Assembly (NCBI GenBank): GCA_934096815.1
Contig: CAKOMY010000002.1
Location: forward strand, 62,001 to 126,000
DNA length: 64,000 nucleotides
DNA from: an uncultured Bacilli bacterium
GTDB taxonomy: Bacteria > Bacillota_I > Bacilli_A > RF39 > UBA660
Reading direction: 5' to 3'
Shown here: positions 42,151 through 55,330 of the stretch, in pieces
Position numbering within the stretch: position 1 is the first letter of the stretch
Layout: the number at the start of each line of letters is the position of its first letter
Made by a program: the position numbers and the translations under genes
The notes under the pieces: model-generated
The model's input: the letters and a program-made list of their open reading frames with translations, nothing else
What the model was told of the DNA's origin: nothing
Databases searched by the model: none

Positions 42151-45075
42151 ATGACAAATAAAAAGAAAATATTGATATTAGTTATTGCTTTGATAATATC
42201 AATTATTAGTCTAGGAAATTTATATATTTACTTAGGAAATAATGAAGGCAAAAAATATAATAATAGTAGTTATATAGCTGATAATGAAAGCAAAGAAAAA
42301 GTTATAACAATTAAAAAGGTATTAACTAGACCAACCTCAAGAGCAGTATTAAAAAAAACTCCAAGTAGGTCAATAGCCGTGGTAATAAAAAATAGTAATG
42401 TTATGATTGATGGTGTTAGTATACATATTTCAAAATATTTTGGCAGCGTTTCATTAAGTATGCCTGCTGGTTCTTATACACAAATGATAACAAGCAATTA
42501 TTCGTATGGAATATGTCCAGCAAATACTAATAAATGCACTGCAAAATTACAAGTGCATTTAAAGGACAAAACAATTCGAGATAAAGTGGCATGGTCAACA
42601 AATGGAAGTCTTACAGACTTAAGAGGAACAAGTATTACGGTAGATGTTAAAAATAAAAAAGATATGTATTCACCTTGTATTTTAGGCTATACTTGTCCAA
42701 CACAAGATGATAAAACTACAACAAATGAAACTAGCACAACAAAAAAATCGAGTAGTAGTGGTGATCATATTCATGTTCGTGAAGTGCCGAAGGAAACAGA
42801 TGAAACATTTAGCCCTGGATACTATTACGCAAAGGGAAGCCAAGATAGTGGTAGTGAAATAAAATGTGGTGATAAAATTTACATTTCAGATTCACAACGA
42901 ATATGTTATAAGATGGCATTCGATAACAATAAAATCAAACCTTGTGACTATTTATACATTGTTAGCAAGATAAATGATACAACATTAACAACTGATAATA
43001 TACTTACAAATACGGTAATAAAAAAAGAAAATTTTACCGATAAAGAATCAGAAACAGGATGCGTTCAAAGTATTAAAAGATATATAAAAGGAAACACAAG
43101 TTATTATACTAATACAGATTTAACTGAAGGAAAAACAGATGTTAAATGTGGAACCGAAGTTACTTTTAATAAAGCAGTGGAAACAGCTTGTAATGATAAA
43201 TCATGTGAAGCGATATATAATGGTAAAACAGTCTATTTTGCTAAAGATACAGTTGTAACAAACAAACCAACCTGTGAAGAAAATAACACTAATGCTGCTT
43301 GTGTAACAAGTGATACAAAAACAGACGTAACAGGAACCCAAATAATGAAAATATGCGGTAAAGAAGATACACCAGAAAAAAGAAATAATATCTTAACATG
43401 TAAATCAGACTATAAAAAACAATATGTTTTAAAAACAGATACATGTGGAACAACATTTGCTGAAAATTGTTATAGAGAATATAGTTATACATGTGTATAT
43501 GGAAAGAAACCAGGAGTATCAGCATCATCAGGAATGCTAAATGCAAATGGACTTGGTACCATAAATCTAACAGGATATGATTATGGAAATGTTGGATTAA
43601 AAGGTTACTATATTTCAGCCGGAACTATTCCATCAGAATATTCAGAGTGGAAAGCCCTAAATAGTGAAAATAAAGCAGCAGAAACTCAACCAGCTGGAAC
43701 ATATTTTATATGGGTAATGAATAATAAAAATGCCATGAGTAATTCAATGTTAGTAAAAGTATATGATGCCGATATGTCAACAACCTTAAAAGAAGTTGGA
43801 ATAGTAGATGAAAATAGTGGAGACGTATTAGATGTAAAAAAACTAGATAATAATACAACAGCATATAATAATCAAATAATAGATAGTAAATACGTTTTAT
43901 TATCAAATAAATTATTAGCAAATAGTACAAATACATTCGATAGTTTAACAACTGGATATGAGTTAGAAACAACAAGCAATAAAATTGCAATATATGCAAC
44001 TCTTACAAGTGAAGATGCAAACTATGTTCAAGGATATGAACCAAGAACAATTGATTTAGAATATGGTCAAAATGTAGCTGTAATAAAAATAGTAAATCAA
44101 AATGGTAAAGAAAGATCATATACATTTATAATAAATAGAGTAGATGATCGAAGCAATACAAACACTCTAAAAAGTATTAAATTAGGTAAAGGAAAGATAA
44201 AATTTGATCCATATGTAATGAATTATGAAGTAGAAATACCAAATAATACAAAAAAAGTAAGTATAAATGCTGAATTAAGTGAAGGAGTATCTGCTTTTAT
44301 AGAAGGATATGAACCAAGAACAATCGATATAACAGAAGATCAACAGTCAGCTATTATAAAAGTAATGAGTGAATCAGGAATTGTAAGAAGTTATGTAATA
44401 ACATTTACTAAAAAAAGTTATACAGAAGATAAAAATACAAGTGCTTACCTAAGTTCATTAACAGTACCAGGAACCCAGTTATCTTTCGATAGAGAAACAT
44501 ATGACTATACAATAACAGTTCCATATGAAACAGAAAGTATACCAGTATATGCCTTTGCTGAAAGTGAAAGTGCAAATGTAAAAATAAGTAATACTGATGG
44601 ATTATTAGTTGGAAATAACTTAGTCGAAATAGAAGTTAAAAATGGAAAAAACACCAAAGTATATAGTTTACATGTAATAAGAAAAGAATATGGATTAGAC
44701 ATATCAGATTCAACAAGATTAGGAATGTTATCAATCAAAGGATATGATATAAATTTTGATCCAAATGTATTAGACTATACAGTTAAGATTAAGAGAGAAA
44801 AAACATTAATGATAGCAGCAACACCAGAAAGTAATAGAGCAGATATCTACATGTATGGAAATAACGATTTAACTGGATTTAGTACCGTAAGAGTTAAAGT
44901 AATAGCTGAAAATGGTTTAACACAAGTATATTCTATAGATATTAAGAAAGATGCTTATAATAAAAAGTTAGAAATAATAATAGCAACAGTAGGATGTATA
45001 GTAATTATATCAACAGGAGTAATAATAATATTAAAAAGAAAAAATAAGAAGATGAAAGAATACCTAGAAGGTTAA
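42151..45075 (+). CDS. giant surface protein 1, Cys-rich with cadherin-like beta-sandwich repeats
   Basis: 974 residues. N-terminal membrane helix or uncleaved signal (ILILVIALIISIISLGNLYI), a variable region to about 210, a module with some 20 cysteines (about 225-450), an Ig-like segment (GLGTINLTGYDYGNVGLKGY), then four cadherin-like beta-sandwich domains of about 90 residues marked by L-x-S-(L/I)-x-(V/L), F-(D/N)-x2-x-x-(D/N)-Y-x-(V/I) and S-Y-x-(I/V) blocks. It ends with a helix and a cytosolic tail, MKEYLEG. Two paralogues follow at 46037 and 50087. Probable adhesin or structural surface protein of the T4SS/Tad-like locus downstream. Confidence 0.78.
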   Translation: MTNKKKILILVIALIISIISLGNLYIYLGNNEGKKYNNSSYIADNESKEKVITIKKVLTRPTSRAVLKKTPSRSIAVVIKNSNVMIDGVSIHISKYFGSVSLSMPAGSYTQMITSNYSYGICPANTNKCTAKLQVHLKDKTIRDKVAWSTNGSLTDLRGTSITVDVKNKKDMYSPCILGYTCPTQDDKTTTNETSTTKKSSSSGDHIHVREVPKETDETFSPGYYYAKGSQDSGSEIKCGDKIYISDSQRICYKMAFDNNKIKPCDYLYIVSKINDTTLTTDNILTNTVIKKENFTDKESETGCVQSIKRYIKGNTSYYTNTDLTEGKTDVKCGTEVTFNKAVETACNDKSCEAIYNGKTVYFAKDTVVTNKPTCEENNTNAACVTSDTKTDVTGTQIMKICGKEDTPEKRNNILTCKSDYKKQYVLKTDTCGTTFAENCYREYSYTCVYGKKPGVSASSGMLNANGLGTINLTGYDYGNVGLKGYYISAGTIPSEYSEWKALNSENKAAETQPAGTYFIWVMNNKNAMSNSMLVKVYDADMSTTLKEVGIVDENSGDVLDVKKLDNNTTAYNNQIIDSKYVLLSNKLLANSTNTFDSLTTGYELETTSNKIAIYATLTSEDANYVQGYEPRTIDLEYGQNVAVIKIVNQNGKERSYTFIINRVDDRSNTNTLKSIKLGKGKIKFDPYVMNYEVEIPNNTKKVSINAELSEGVSAFIEGYEPRTIDITEDQQSAIIKVMSESGIVRSYVITFTKKSYTEDKNTSAYLSSLTVPGTQLSFDRETYDYTITVPYETESIPVYAFAESESANVKISNTDGLLVGNNLVEIEVKNGKNTKVYSLHVIRKEYGLDISDSTRLGMLSIKGYDINFDPNVLDYTVKIKREKTLMIAATPESNRADIYMYGNNDLTGFSTVRVKVIAENGLTQVYSIDIKKDAYNKKLEIIIATVGCIVIISTGVIIILKRKNKKMKEYLEG

Positions 45076-45145
45076 ATTTTATCTTTTTTTTAATTGATTA
45101 TTTAGTATTAAATTGATACAATCTTATTGTAAAGTAGAGGTTAAT

Positions 45146-45946
45146 ATGAATGATAAAAAAATAAAAAATTGGGAGTATTTTCTTTTAATTATTATGTTAT
45201 TAATTATAATTTTTCTTCTTATATTAGTTATCTATAAACTAAACAATAAGAAAAAATCTAATGCCAATAAGGATAATCTAGTAACAAATATAAAAATAGA
45301 TGATAAACTATATAAAACTTTTAATCGTAAAGATTATAATGTCTTAAAAGAATTAAAAGATAATTATGTTGTTAGAGACATGAAATTAGTACAAAGTGAT
45401 AATAGTTATTCTAGTATTAAATTAAATGATATAGAAGTAAATATAAGATATATTATATATCAAGAAGAAAATAAAGATAAAGATAAAAATACTTATTATA
45501 GTTACTATTTAGAATTATATTTCAATAATATAAAATTAAATAGAGTAATGAAAATACTTGATACTAAAGATAATTTTAATGAATTAGGTAGTATTAAATT
45601 AGAAAATATAAATTTTAATAAAATAAATGGATTAGATAACAAAGAATATTTAGAAATAGATAATAATATTAAAAATAATGATTATTCTTTAGGAAGAAAT
45701 TATGTATATATATTAAGTAATGACTTTAAAGTTATTTATGAAGTACCATTTATTAGTGGAAAAGAAATATCTTTAAATGAAGATTATGATGTATCTTTTA
45801 ATAATAGTCTTAATGTTTCTAATGATTGTATTTATTATTTAAATTATCAAAAGAATAATAAAATAGATATACATAAAGTTACTTTTTATGATAATAGATA
45901 TTATGATAAAGTACTTGATACTAAAAAAGGAAGTGTTAAGACATAA
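45146..45946 (+). CDS. membrane-anchored hypothetical protein
   Basis: 266 residues from ATG 45146 (GTAGAGG upstream). It has a short cytosolic start, one transmembrane helix (YFLLIIMLLIIIFLLILVIY), then a polar domain rich in Asn, Lys and Tyr with alternating strands. It is placed between two giant surface proteins. The layout resembles the other single-pass proteins at 5552 and 7268. Family not recognised. Confidence 0.58.
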   Translation: MNDKKIKNWEYFLLIIMLLIIIFLLILVIYKLNNKKKSNANKDNLVTNIKIDDKLYKTFNRKDYNVLKELKDNYVVRDMKLVQSDNSYSSIKLNDIEVNIRYIIYQEENKDKDKNTYYSYYLELYFNNIKLNRVMKILDTKDNFNELGSIKLENINFNKINGLDNKEYLEIDNNIKNNDYSLGRNYVYILSNDFKVIYEVPFISGKEISLNEDYDVSFNNSLNVSNDCIYYLNYQKNNKIDIHKVTFYDNRYYDKVLDTKKGSVKT

Positions 45947-45982
45947 AAAATAAAATTATTTAAATATTTTGTAGAATTATTA

Positions 45983-46011
45983 TTGAAAAAAATTTGTAAG
46001 TATTATAAAAT
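45983..46011 (+). promoter_or_regulatory. promoter of giant surface protein 2
   Basis: TTGAAA (45983-45988), 17 bases, TAAAAT (46006-46011). The surrounding about 45 bases resemble those before the gene at 50087. Confidence 0.62.
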
Positions 46012-46036
46012 TGAAATATAGAATAGGGATGATTAT

Positions 46037-49153
<3,117 letters not shown>

Positions 49154-49154
49154 T

Positions 49155-50000
49155 ATGAAGAAAGGTTTAATAGCATTAGCTTTACTCGCAATGCCATTAA
49201 CTGTTAGTGCCAAAGTAACAAGTTCCACTGAAGCAAGAGATGCTAATTCTGCTGCAGAAAGTGCAATTAGAGATGATATGAAATTAAATGATTCAAGTAT
49301 AAAAAATGTTACTTCTGGTTTTTATTTAGAAGGGTTAAAAATTGATTGTTCTAGTAATAAGTATACCCATACAATTATGAATGACATAGATTTTAAATCT
49401 GAATTAACCTGTGCAAATGGTAATAAAGCTCCTTACATTGATATTATATCTGATGGAACAAGTTCTGTTCCTATTGGTGGAAATTGTAATTCTACTGAAT
49501 CATTATATGCTTCAAGAGTTTATGCATATGATTGTAATTTTACTGGTACTAAAGATAACAAAACTGAATTTGTTTCTGGTGGAAATGTAACAGTTACCGC
49601 TGGAAATGGAATAACATTTAAAAAAACTGATGTTTCAGGAACGATTTCAACAAAACAAAATACTGGAAGTAATTTATCAGTTTCTTGTACTGGAACTGGA
49701 TGTAGTATGAAGTTAAGTATAGATGTTGCATCTGGGTATAATTATATAGGCATGTCTTTAGATGGTTGTTCAACAATTATTGAAAATTCAGCTGGTAAAT
49801 TATCTCCAACTATAGATTTTGCGAGTGATTCTACATCTAATTATACATTATGTTCACAAGTTAAAAATAAAGATACTGGTACAACAGATAATAAAGATAC
49901 TGGTGTTGAAGATTACTTTATTGCTTTAGGAAGTATTGGTATAGTAGTAATAGGATTATTATATTTCTTCGATAAAAAGAATGTATTTAAAAGGATTTAG
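49155..50000 (+). CDS. secreted protein with C-terminal membrane anchor and TG-type sorting-like end
   Basis: 281 residues. Signal peptide MKKGLIALALLAMPLTVSA with likely cleavage after A-K-V or S-A. The mature part has paired cysteines and beta structure. The end reads NKDTGVEDYFIALGSIG, a hydrophobic helix and KKNVFKRI, the layout of a sortase-anchored protein with a non-standard xxDTG motif. Starts one base after the 46037 gene, so both are co-translated. Sortase use is inference; no sortase gene is in the window. Confidence 0.62.
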   Translation: MKKGLIALALLAMPLTVSAKVTSSTEARDANSAAESAIRDDMKLNDSSIKNVTSGFYLEGLKIDCSSNKYTHTIMNDIDFKSELTCANGNKAPYIDIISDGTSSVPIGGNCNSTESLYASRVYAYDCNFTGTKDNKTEFVSGGNVTVTAGNGITFKKTDVSGTISTKQNTGSNLSVSCTGTGCSMKLSIDVASGYNYIGMSLDGCSTIIENSAGKLSPTIDFASDSTSNYTLCSQVKNKDTGTTDNKDTGVEDYFIALGSIGIVVIGLLYFFDKKNVFKRI

Positions 50001-50026
50001 AGAATAGCTTAGGCTGTTCTTTTCTT
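50001..50026 (+). terminator. intrinsic terminator
   Basis: AGAATAGC (50001-50008), loop TTAG, GCTGTTCT (50013-50020) with one wobble, then T-rich TTTCTT. It lies just ahead of the next promoter. Confidence 0.72.
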
Positions 50027-50027
50027 A

Positions 50028-50056
50028 TTGAATAAAATTAGTAAATATTGTAAAAT
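50028..50056 (+). promoter_or_regulatory. promoter of giant surface protein 3
   Basis: TTGAAT (50028-50033), 17 bases, TAAAAT (50051-50056), placed immediately after a terminator and matching the block before 46037. Confidence 0.65.
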
Positions 50057-50086
50057 TTAGATAGAAGATAGGAGTTAATAGTTTAT

Positions 50087-53000
50087 ATGAAAAATAATAA
50101 TAAAAGAATCATTATTTTATTTTCTATTATAATTATTGGAATTTTTTGTTTAGGAAGTATTAATAATTTTAATAAAGATAAAATTAATGATTTAAATGAT
50201 GCTATAGCAGCAAGTGACACTAATTTATATGTTTCTACTAATATTGTTGGTGGAGTAAAATTGGAATGTACAAATTTAGTTGGTGGAAAGATTTTAAGTG
50301 ATATAGATAGTATTAAATCATTTAAATGTAATAATAAGTTATCTGCTGGATTTTCTTGTAGTGTAAAAGTTAAAGCAACTGCCAAAAGTGGATATAAATT
50401 TAAAGGATGGAGTGAGACTTCTACGTGTACTAAATTTGTAAATAGCGGGGATAATTACAATATTATATTTAATGAAAATGATAATAAAAAAATGTATGCT
50501 TGTGTTGAAAAAACAAATTCAGGTTCAAGCATATCCGAAAGTGATTGTAGTTATCCTGTTTATGAAAGTACTGGCAGTAGTAAGTTAATTCTTTCTGTAT
50601 TTAATAAAGTAACTGGAGCTTGGAATGGCGTTCCTGAGTGTGGCAAGGCTGCTAGTAAAAGTAAATTAGTCAGTACTAAAAGATGCTATATAGCAAGTAC
50701 TTGTAAAACTGATGGAACATGTGATACTTATTTATCTAAATATAGTAAATGTGGAGCATCTGCAAGTACGCCAAGTTCACCTGTTACTAAAACATCTACT
50801 TTAACTATTACTAGTGAAAATGGTGCAACTCTTACTATCAATAATAATAGTGCCAAGTTAAGTACTAATTTACCTACTAAAAAAGTTTTACAATGTTCTA
50901 ATTCTTCGTGTAGTGTTACTGTAACTGCTAATATAACATCAGGCTATACTTTTAAAGGTTGGTCTAAAGATAATTGTAAAAATATTGCATCTTCTAGTAC
51001 AAAGTATCAATTATCCTTTAGCAGTGATGCAACACTTACTGCATGTACAACTAAAAATACAACAACTACAACTAAGACAACAACAACTAAAAGTAATAAG
51101 GGTAATACGATTGTAACTGAACCAACAGTTCCTGTAAATAACCAAGAATCAATTAACAAATATGTATATGCTAAAGGTAGTGAATATGGTGGTAATTCAA
51201 TATCATGCGGAGATAAAATATATGTTACTACTTGTTCTAGTAGTGTTTGTAATGTAACATCTATAAATGGTAAAAATGTAAGTACAACTACCCAAATTAA
51301 AAAATCAAATTATGTTAATAACGAAAGTGATACAGGTTGTTTTCAAAATATAACAAGATATATTGGTGAAAAGTCATATTATTATACTAATTCTAATTTA
51401 ACAAATGGAAAAACTGAAATAGGCTGTGGTGAAAAAGTTATATTTACTAAACCAATCGAAACGGCATGTTCTGGCGGATCATGTGGAGTAAAATTTAATG
51501 GTAAAACAATATATGTTTCTAAATCATTAATTGTAAATGATAAACCAGTATGTAATAATACTGAAAAGTGTGTTACATCTAATGAAGTTTATGATTTAAA
51601 ACAAGATATAAATGTTAAAATATGTAAAAATGATGATACAGAAGAAAAACGTAATACGATAGTTACTTGTGCAACTGATTATGAATATTCATATAATCTT
51701 GTTACAAATACATGTGATAATAATAATTCAGATGATTGTTATAAAGAATATAAATATACTTGTAATTATATAAAAAGACCTGGTATATCAGCATCTGCCG
51801 GAATTATTAATTCAAATGGAATTGGTACAATAAATATTACTGGATATGATTATGGTAATGTAGGACTTAATGGATACTATATTTCAAGTGGTAATGCTCC
51901 TACTGAAAATTCTAATTGGAATCAATTTAGTGATAGTAATTACACTGCAATTGAAAATAAAACTGCTGGAACTTATTTTGTATGGTCAATTAATAAAAAA
52001 TCTCGTATAAGTAATTCCGTCTTAGTAAAGGTATATGATGCTGATTTAAGTACCACTCTTAAAAAGTTTAATATTACTGATGCAAGTGGTAATGATCTAC
52101 CACTTAAAGGATTAGATAATAATACAACTGCTTATAATGGTGAAATAAAGGATGGCAAATATTCTTTATTATCTAACGATTTATTATCTGATTCAAATTT
52201 AGGTATATTTGATGCTTTAACAACATCATATGAAGTAAATACAACCAGTAATAAAATAGCAATATATGCAACATTAACAAGTGATGATGCAAACTTTGTT
52301 GAAGGTTATGAACCTAAAACAATTGATTTAGATTATGGAAGAAATGTTGCCTTAATTAAAATAGTAAATAAAAATGGAAGAGAAAGAACATATACTTTTA
52401 TCATTAATAGGGTAGATGATCGAAACAATTCTAATTATTTAAAAAAGATAAAATTAAGTAAAGGCTCTATTGATTTTGATAAATATACTAGTAATTATGA
52501 AGTAAGTATTCCTAAAAACACTAAAGTTGTAAGTATAAATGCTGAACTTGAAAGTGATACAGCATCATTTATTAAAGGATACGAACCAAGAGAAGTTCAA
52601 ATAACAGAAAGTGTTCAATCTGCTCTTATAAAAGTTAAAGGAGAATCTGGTAATATTCGAAGTTATGTTATTACATTTGTAAAAAATGGTTCCATAATAG
52701 ATAATGATGATAGTGTTTATTTAAGCAGTTTAACAGTTCCTGGTACTCAAATTGGATTTGATAAAGATACTTTTGATTATACAATAACAGTTCCATATGA
52801 AACTGAAGATGTACCAATATATGCTTTTGCTGAAAGTCAAAATGCCGTGGTTAATATAAGCAACAATTTAGGACTAAGTGTTGGCAATAACTTAATTGAA
52901 ATAGAAGTTAAAAATGATAATAAAGTTAAAGTTTATAGTTTACATGTTATTAGAAAAGAAAGTGGATTAGATATTTCCAATTCATCTAAATTAAGTTTAT

Positions 53001-53347
53001 TATCAATTAAAAATTATAATATTAATTTTAATCCTGATATTCTTGATTATACTGTTAAAATCAAAAGAGAAAAGAATTTATTAATAACTGCTTCACCAGA
53101 AAGTAATAGAGCAGATATCTATATGTATGGTAATAATGATTTAACTGGATTTAGTACTGTAAGAGTTAAAGTAATTGCTGAAAATGGTTTAACTAATATT
53201 TATTCTATTGATATTGAAAAGGCAACATATAATAAAACTGTTGAAATAATATCAGCAGCTATTGTTATAATTGTTGTAAGTTCTTTAAGCGTTTACTTGA
53301 TTACCAAAAATAGAAAAAAGACAAAAAAAGAATATTTAGAAGGATAA
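50087..53347 (+). CDS. giant surface protein 3, Cys-rich with cadherin-like repeats
   Basis: 1086 residues, the longest of the three paralogues. N-terminal helix (RIIILFSIIIIGIFCLGSI), then two copies of a small beta module with a G-Y-x-F-K-G-W-S core (about residues 85-115 and 285-305, like InlB B/List-Bact-repeat folds), a Thr-rich linker (TTTTKTTTTKSNK), the shared Cys-rich module, an Ig-like segment and four beta-sandwich repeats. It ends with a helix and KKEYLEG. The extra N-terminal modules distinguish it from the other two. Probably a surface adhesin. Confidence 0.78.
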   Translation: MKNNNKRIIILFSIIIIGIFCLGSINNFNKDKINDLNDAIAASDTNLYVSTNIVGGVKLECTNLVGGKILSDIDSIKSFKCNNKLSAGFSCSVKVKATAKSGYKFKGWSETSTCTKFVNSGDNYNIIFNENDNKKMYACVEKTNSGSSISESDCSYPVYESTGSSKLILSVFNKVTGAWNGVPECGKAASKSKLVSTKRCYIASTCKTDGTCDTYLSKYSKCGASASTPSSPVTKTSTLTITSENGATLTINNNSAKLSTNLPTKKVLQCSNSSCSVTVTANITSGYTFKGWSKDNCKNIASSSTKYQLSFSSDATLTACTTKNTTTTTKTTTTKSNKGNTIVTEPTVPVNNQESINKYVYAKGSEYGGNSISCGDKIYVTTCSSSVCNVTSINGKNVSTTTQIKKSNYVNNESDTGCFQNITRYIGEKSYYYTNSNLTNGKTEIGCGEKVIFTKPIETACSGGSCGVKFNGKTIYVSKSLIVNDKPVCNNTEKCVTSNEVYDLKQDINVKICKNDDTEEKRNTIVTCATDYEYSYNLVTNTCDNNNSDDCYKEYKYTCNYIKRPGISASAGIINSNGIGTINITGYDYGNVGLNGYYISSGNAPTENSNWNQFSDSNYTAIENKTAGTYFVWSINKKSRISNSVLVKVYDADLSTTLKKFNITDASGNDLPLKGLDNNTTAYNGEIKDGKYSLLSNDLLSDSNLGIFDALTTSYEVNTTSNKIAIYATLTSDDANFVEGYEPKTIDLDYGRNVALIKIVNKNGRERTYTFIINRVDDRNNSNYLKKIKLSKGSIDFDKYTSNYEVSIPKNTKVVSINAELESDTASFIKGYEPREVQITESVQSALIKVKGESGNIRSYVITFVKNGSIIDNDDSVYLSSLTVPGTQIGFDKDTFDYTITVPYETEDVPIYAFAESQNAVVNISNNLGLSVGNNLIEIEVKNDNKVKVYSLHVIRKESGLDISNSSKLSLLSIKNYNINFNPDILDYTVKIKREKNLLITASPESNRADIYMYGNNDLTGFSTVRVKVIAENGLTNIYSIDIEKATYNKTVEIISAAIVIIVVSSLSVYLITKNRKKTKKEYLEG

Positions 53348-53402
53348 AAAAGATTTAAAAAATAATATTATTATGATATTATTATATTGAGTCTTGGTAA
53401 GA

Positions 53403-53432
53403 AATAATACCAGTAGATGGTGTTATTTTTTT
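53403..53432 (+). terminator. intrinsic terminator ahead of the T4SS-like locus
   Basis: AATAATACC (53403-53411) pairs with GGTGTTATT (53419-53427), followed by T. It ends six bases before the AAGGAG-bearing leader of the next gene, so it may act as an attenuator for it. Confidence 0.7.
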
Positions 53433-53446
53433 AAGGAGTGTATGTG

Positions 53447-54607
53447 ATGAAAAAAAAAGTTTTAATTATATTGTTATTATTTCCAATATTTGTTTTTGCT
53501 GATTCATTAAAGTTTAATACATATCAACAGTGTTTTGATTTTCAATCAGGAAATTTAACCGCAAATGGAACTGGTGAATACAAATATTGTATGAAAGCCA
53601 AGTGTGAAAACCAAGTATGGCAATCATCATTTTTATACAATAAAAATACGCTTGTATGTGCAAACGGAAATACTGACTTTTATTATTATGTTGTAAGTTC
53701 TGGTTGCTCTGATTATGTAGGAACTTGTAATACTAATAATTCACTTAATTATTGTGGAATGGTTGTTAGATATGATTGTAACAAAATAAATAATGGTTCA
53801 ATTTATGTTTCTAAAAAAACTACGACATCAAGTAGATACACATCACCAATTCTTAAACCAACTACTAAAACAACAAGTAGAAGAACTACTAATAAAGTTA
53901 CAACAACCACAACGACAACTACAACTGTTCCTGTAACCGAACCAATAAAAGATAGTAATAATTATTTGAAATCACTTAATGTTAAAGGATACTCCATTAA
54001 ATTTAATAAAGAAGATTTATCTTATAATCTTGTTATAGATAGATCAGTAGATAATTTAGAAATAGAATATGAAACAGAATCTGATAAAGCAACTGTTACA
54101 GTTACTAATGATAAAGATATAAATATAGCTAGTCCAGTTATAATTAGTGTAACAGCCGAAGACGGATCTAAAAAAGATTATACAATTTCCTTAAGTTATA
54201 AAACATTATCTAGTAATACTAATGTTAAAAAAATGACAATAGATAATTATGAGTTTATATTTGATCAAACCAAACATGATTATGATTTAATTATTAAAAA
54301 TGAAGATAGTAGTTTAGTATACAATATCGAACTTGAAGATGATAATGCTTTGTACGAAATTGAAGGAAATAATGATTTAGTTAACGGTAGCGAAATAGTT
54401 GTTAAAATAGTAGCAGAAGATGGAACTGAAAGTGATTATAAATTTAATATTATTAAAGAAAGTGTAACTAAACCATCTAAGAAGAAAAATAGTGTTTTAA
54501 TTTCTATATTAATTATAATGATTTTAGCTATAATTGGAATTGTAGCATTTAAATTTATAAGAAATATATTACCAGCAAAGAAGGATGAAAAATATGATTA
54601 TGAATAG
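53447..54607 (+). CDS. surface protein with cadherin-like domains, start of the T4SS/Tad-like locus
   Basis: 386 residues from ATG 53447 (AAGGAG at 53433-53438). Signal peptide KKVLIILLLFPIFVFA, a Cys-containing N-terminal domain (eight cysteines up to about residue 110), a Thr-rich linker (a run of T near 155-165), two cadherin-like beta-sandwich repeats, a C-terminal helix (SILIIMILAIIGIVAFKFI) and a short charged tail. It overlaps the first VirB2-like gene by 14 bases, tying the adhesins to the secretion-like genes. Confidence 0.7.
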   Translation: MKKKVLIILLLFPIFVFADSLKFNTYQQCFDFQSGNLTANGTGEYKYCMKAKCENQVWQSSFLYNKNTLVCANGNTDFYYYVVSSGCSDYVGTCNTNNSLNYCGMVVRYDCNKINNGSIYVSKKTTTSSRYTSPILKPTTKTTSRRTTNKVTTTTTTTTTVPVTEPIKDSNNYLKSLNVKGYSIKFNKEDLSYNLVIDRSVDNLEIEYETESDKATVTVTNDKDINIASPVIISVTAEDGSKKDYTISLSYKTLSSNTNVKKMTIDNYEFIFDQTKHDYDLIIKNEDSSLVYNIELEDDNALYEIEGNNDLVNGSEIVVKIVAEDGTESDYKFNIIKESVTKPSKKKNSVLISILIIMILAIIGIVAFKFIRNILPAKKDEKYDYE

Positions 54608-54974
54608 TTTAATTATTAAAATAATAATGTTATTTAATAGCATTAATGTATATGCCGATGGATATGTCGCACAAAATTTTTGTCAAGATATAAGCAATAC
54701 TTTAAAGTTAGCATCTGTCTCACTTCTAATAGTAAGATTATGTGTTCCAATATTTATTATAATTATGGCTGCAGTTGATCTATATAAAACCGTTACAACT
54801 GGAAAGATGGATGAACTAACCAAAGGATTAAAAACATTAGCTAAAAGATTTGCAATTGGACTAATAGTATTATTTTTACCAAGTATAATTAACTTAGTAG
54901 TAAACGCTATTGATAAAGGTAGTTCTGATTATAAAGTTTGCATAAGTTGTTTAGATAATCCTAAGAATTGCTAA
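54594..54974 (+). CDS. VirB2/TrbC-like two-helix pilin-type membrane protein 1
   Basis: 126 residues from ATG 54594 (AAGGA at 54581-54585). Signal-like helix ending NVYADG, a Cys, then two helices (SLLIVRLCVPIFIIIMAAVD and FAIGLIVLFLPSIINLVV) joined by a basic loop, the VirB2/TrbC layout. It ends CISCLDNPKNC, a C-x2-C-L-x2-x-P-x2-C motif shared with the protein at 56886. The family call is structural. Confidence 0.65.
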   Translation: MIMNSLIIKIIMLFNSINVYADGYVAQNFCQDISNTLKLASVSLLIVRLCVPIFIIIMAAVDLYKTVTTGKMDELTKGLKTLAKRFAIGLIVLFLPSIINLVVNAIDKGSSDYKVCISCLDNPKNC

Positions 54975-54985
54975 AATGTTAAATG

Positions 54986-55018
54986 AGCTGTCAAATATAT
55001 TGATAGTTTATTTTTTTT
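54986..55018 (+). terminator. intrinsic terminator
   Basis: AGCTGTCAA pairs with TTGATAGTT (two G-U pairs), followed by eight T (55011-55018). The right arm contains the -35 box of the next promoter. Confidence 0.75.
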
Positions 55019-55028
55019 GATATATAAT
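55000..55028 (+). promoter_or_regulatory. promoter whose -35 box lies in the terminator stem
   Basis: TTGATA (55000-55005), 17 bases, TATAAT (55023-55028), then AAAGGAGG before the ATG at 55059. Confidence 0.72.
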
Positions 55029-55058
55029 AAAAATGTAAAATAAAGGAGGAATTTATAT

Positions 55059-55301
55059 ATGAAAGAAGCATCAGGAGAATTAAGTATGACTGCCATTACA
55101 GTAGTGGCAATTGCGGCTATAGCTGGAGTATTTACTACTTTGATATATCCACAAATTAAAAAAAATATTGAAATTCAAACAAAATGTGCTAGCAAATTTA
55201 ATTGTACTGGTGATTGTAATGAAAATGGTATGCAATCATGCTATGTATTAACAGAAGACGGAAAAGATTCAGAACCACTTTCTTGTCCTTGCTCTAAATA
55301 A
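55059..55301 (+). CDS. small single-helix pseudopilin-like protein, Cys-rich tail
   Basis: 80 residues. Short start MKEASGELSMTA, one helix (ITVVAIAAIAGVFTTLIY), then a soluble tail with seven cysteines. The start and single helix recall Flp/TadE-type prepilins, though no typical processing site is clear. It has its own promoter and a strong AAAGGAGG site, as expected for an abundant subunit. A structural protein of the appendage is my best guess. Confidence 0.55.
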   Translation: MKEASGELSMTAITVVAIAAIAGVFTTLIYPQIKKNIEIQTKCASKFNCTGDCNENGMQSCYVLTEDGKDSEPLSCPCSK

Positions 55302-55330
55302 TTTAAAAAGACTAATGGTTGGTATAGTAT

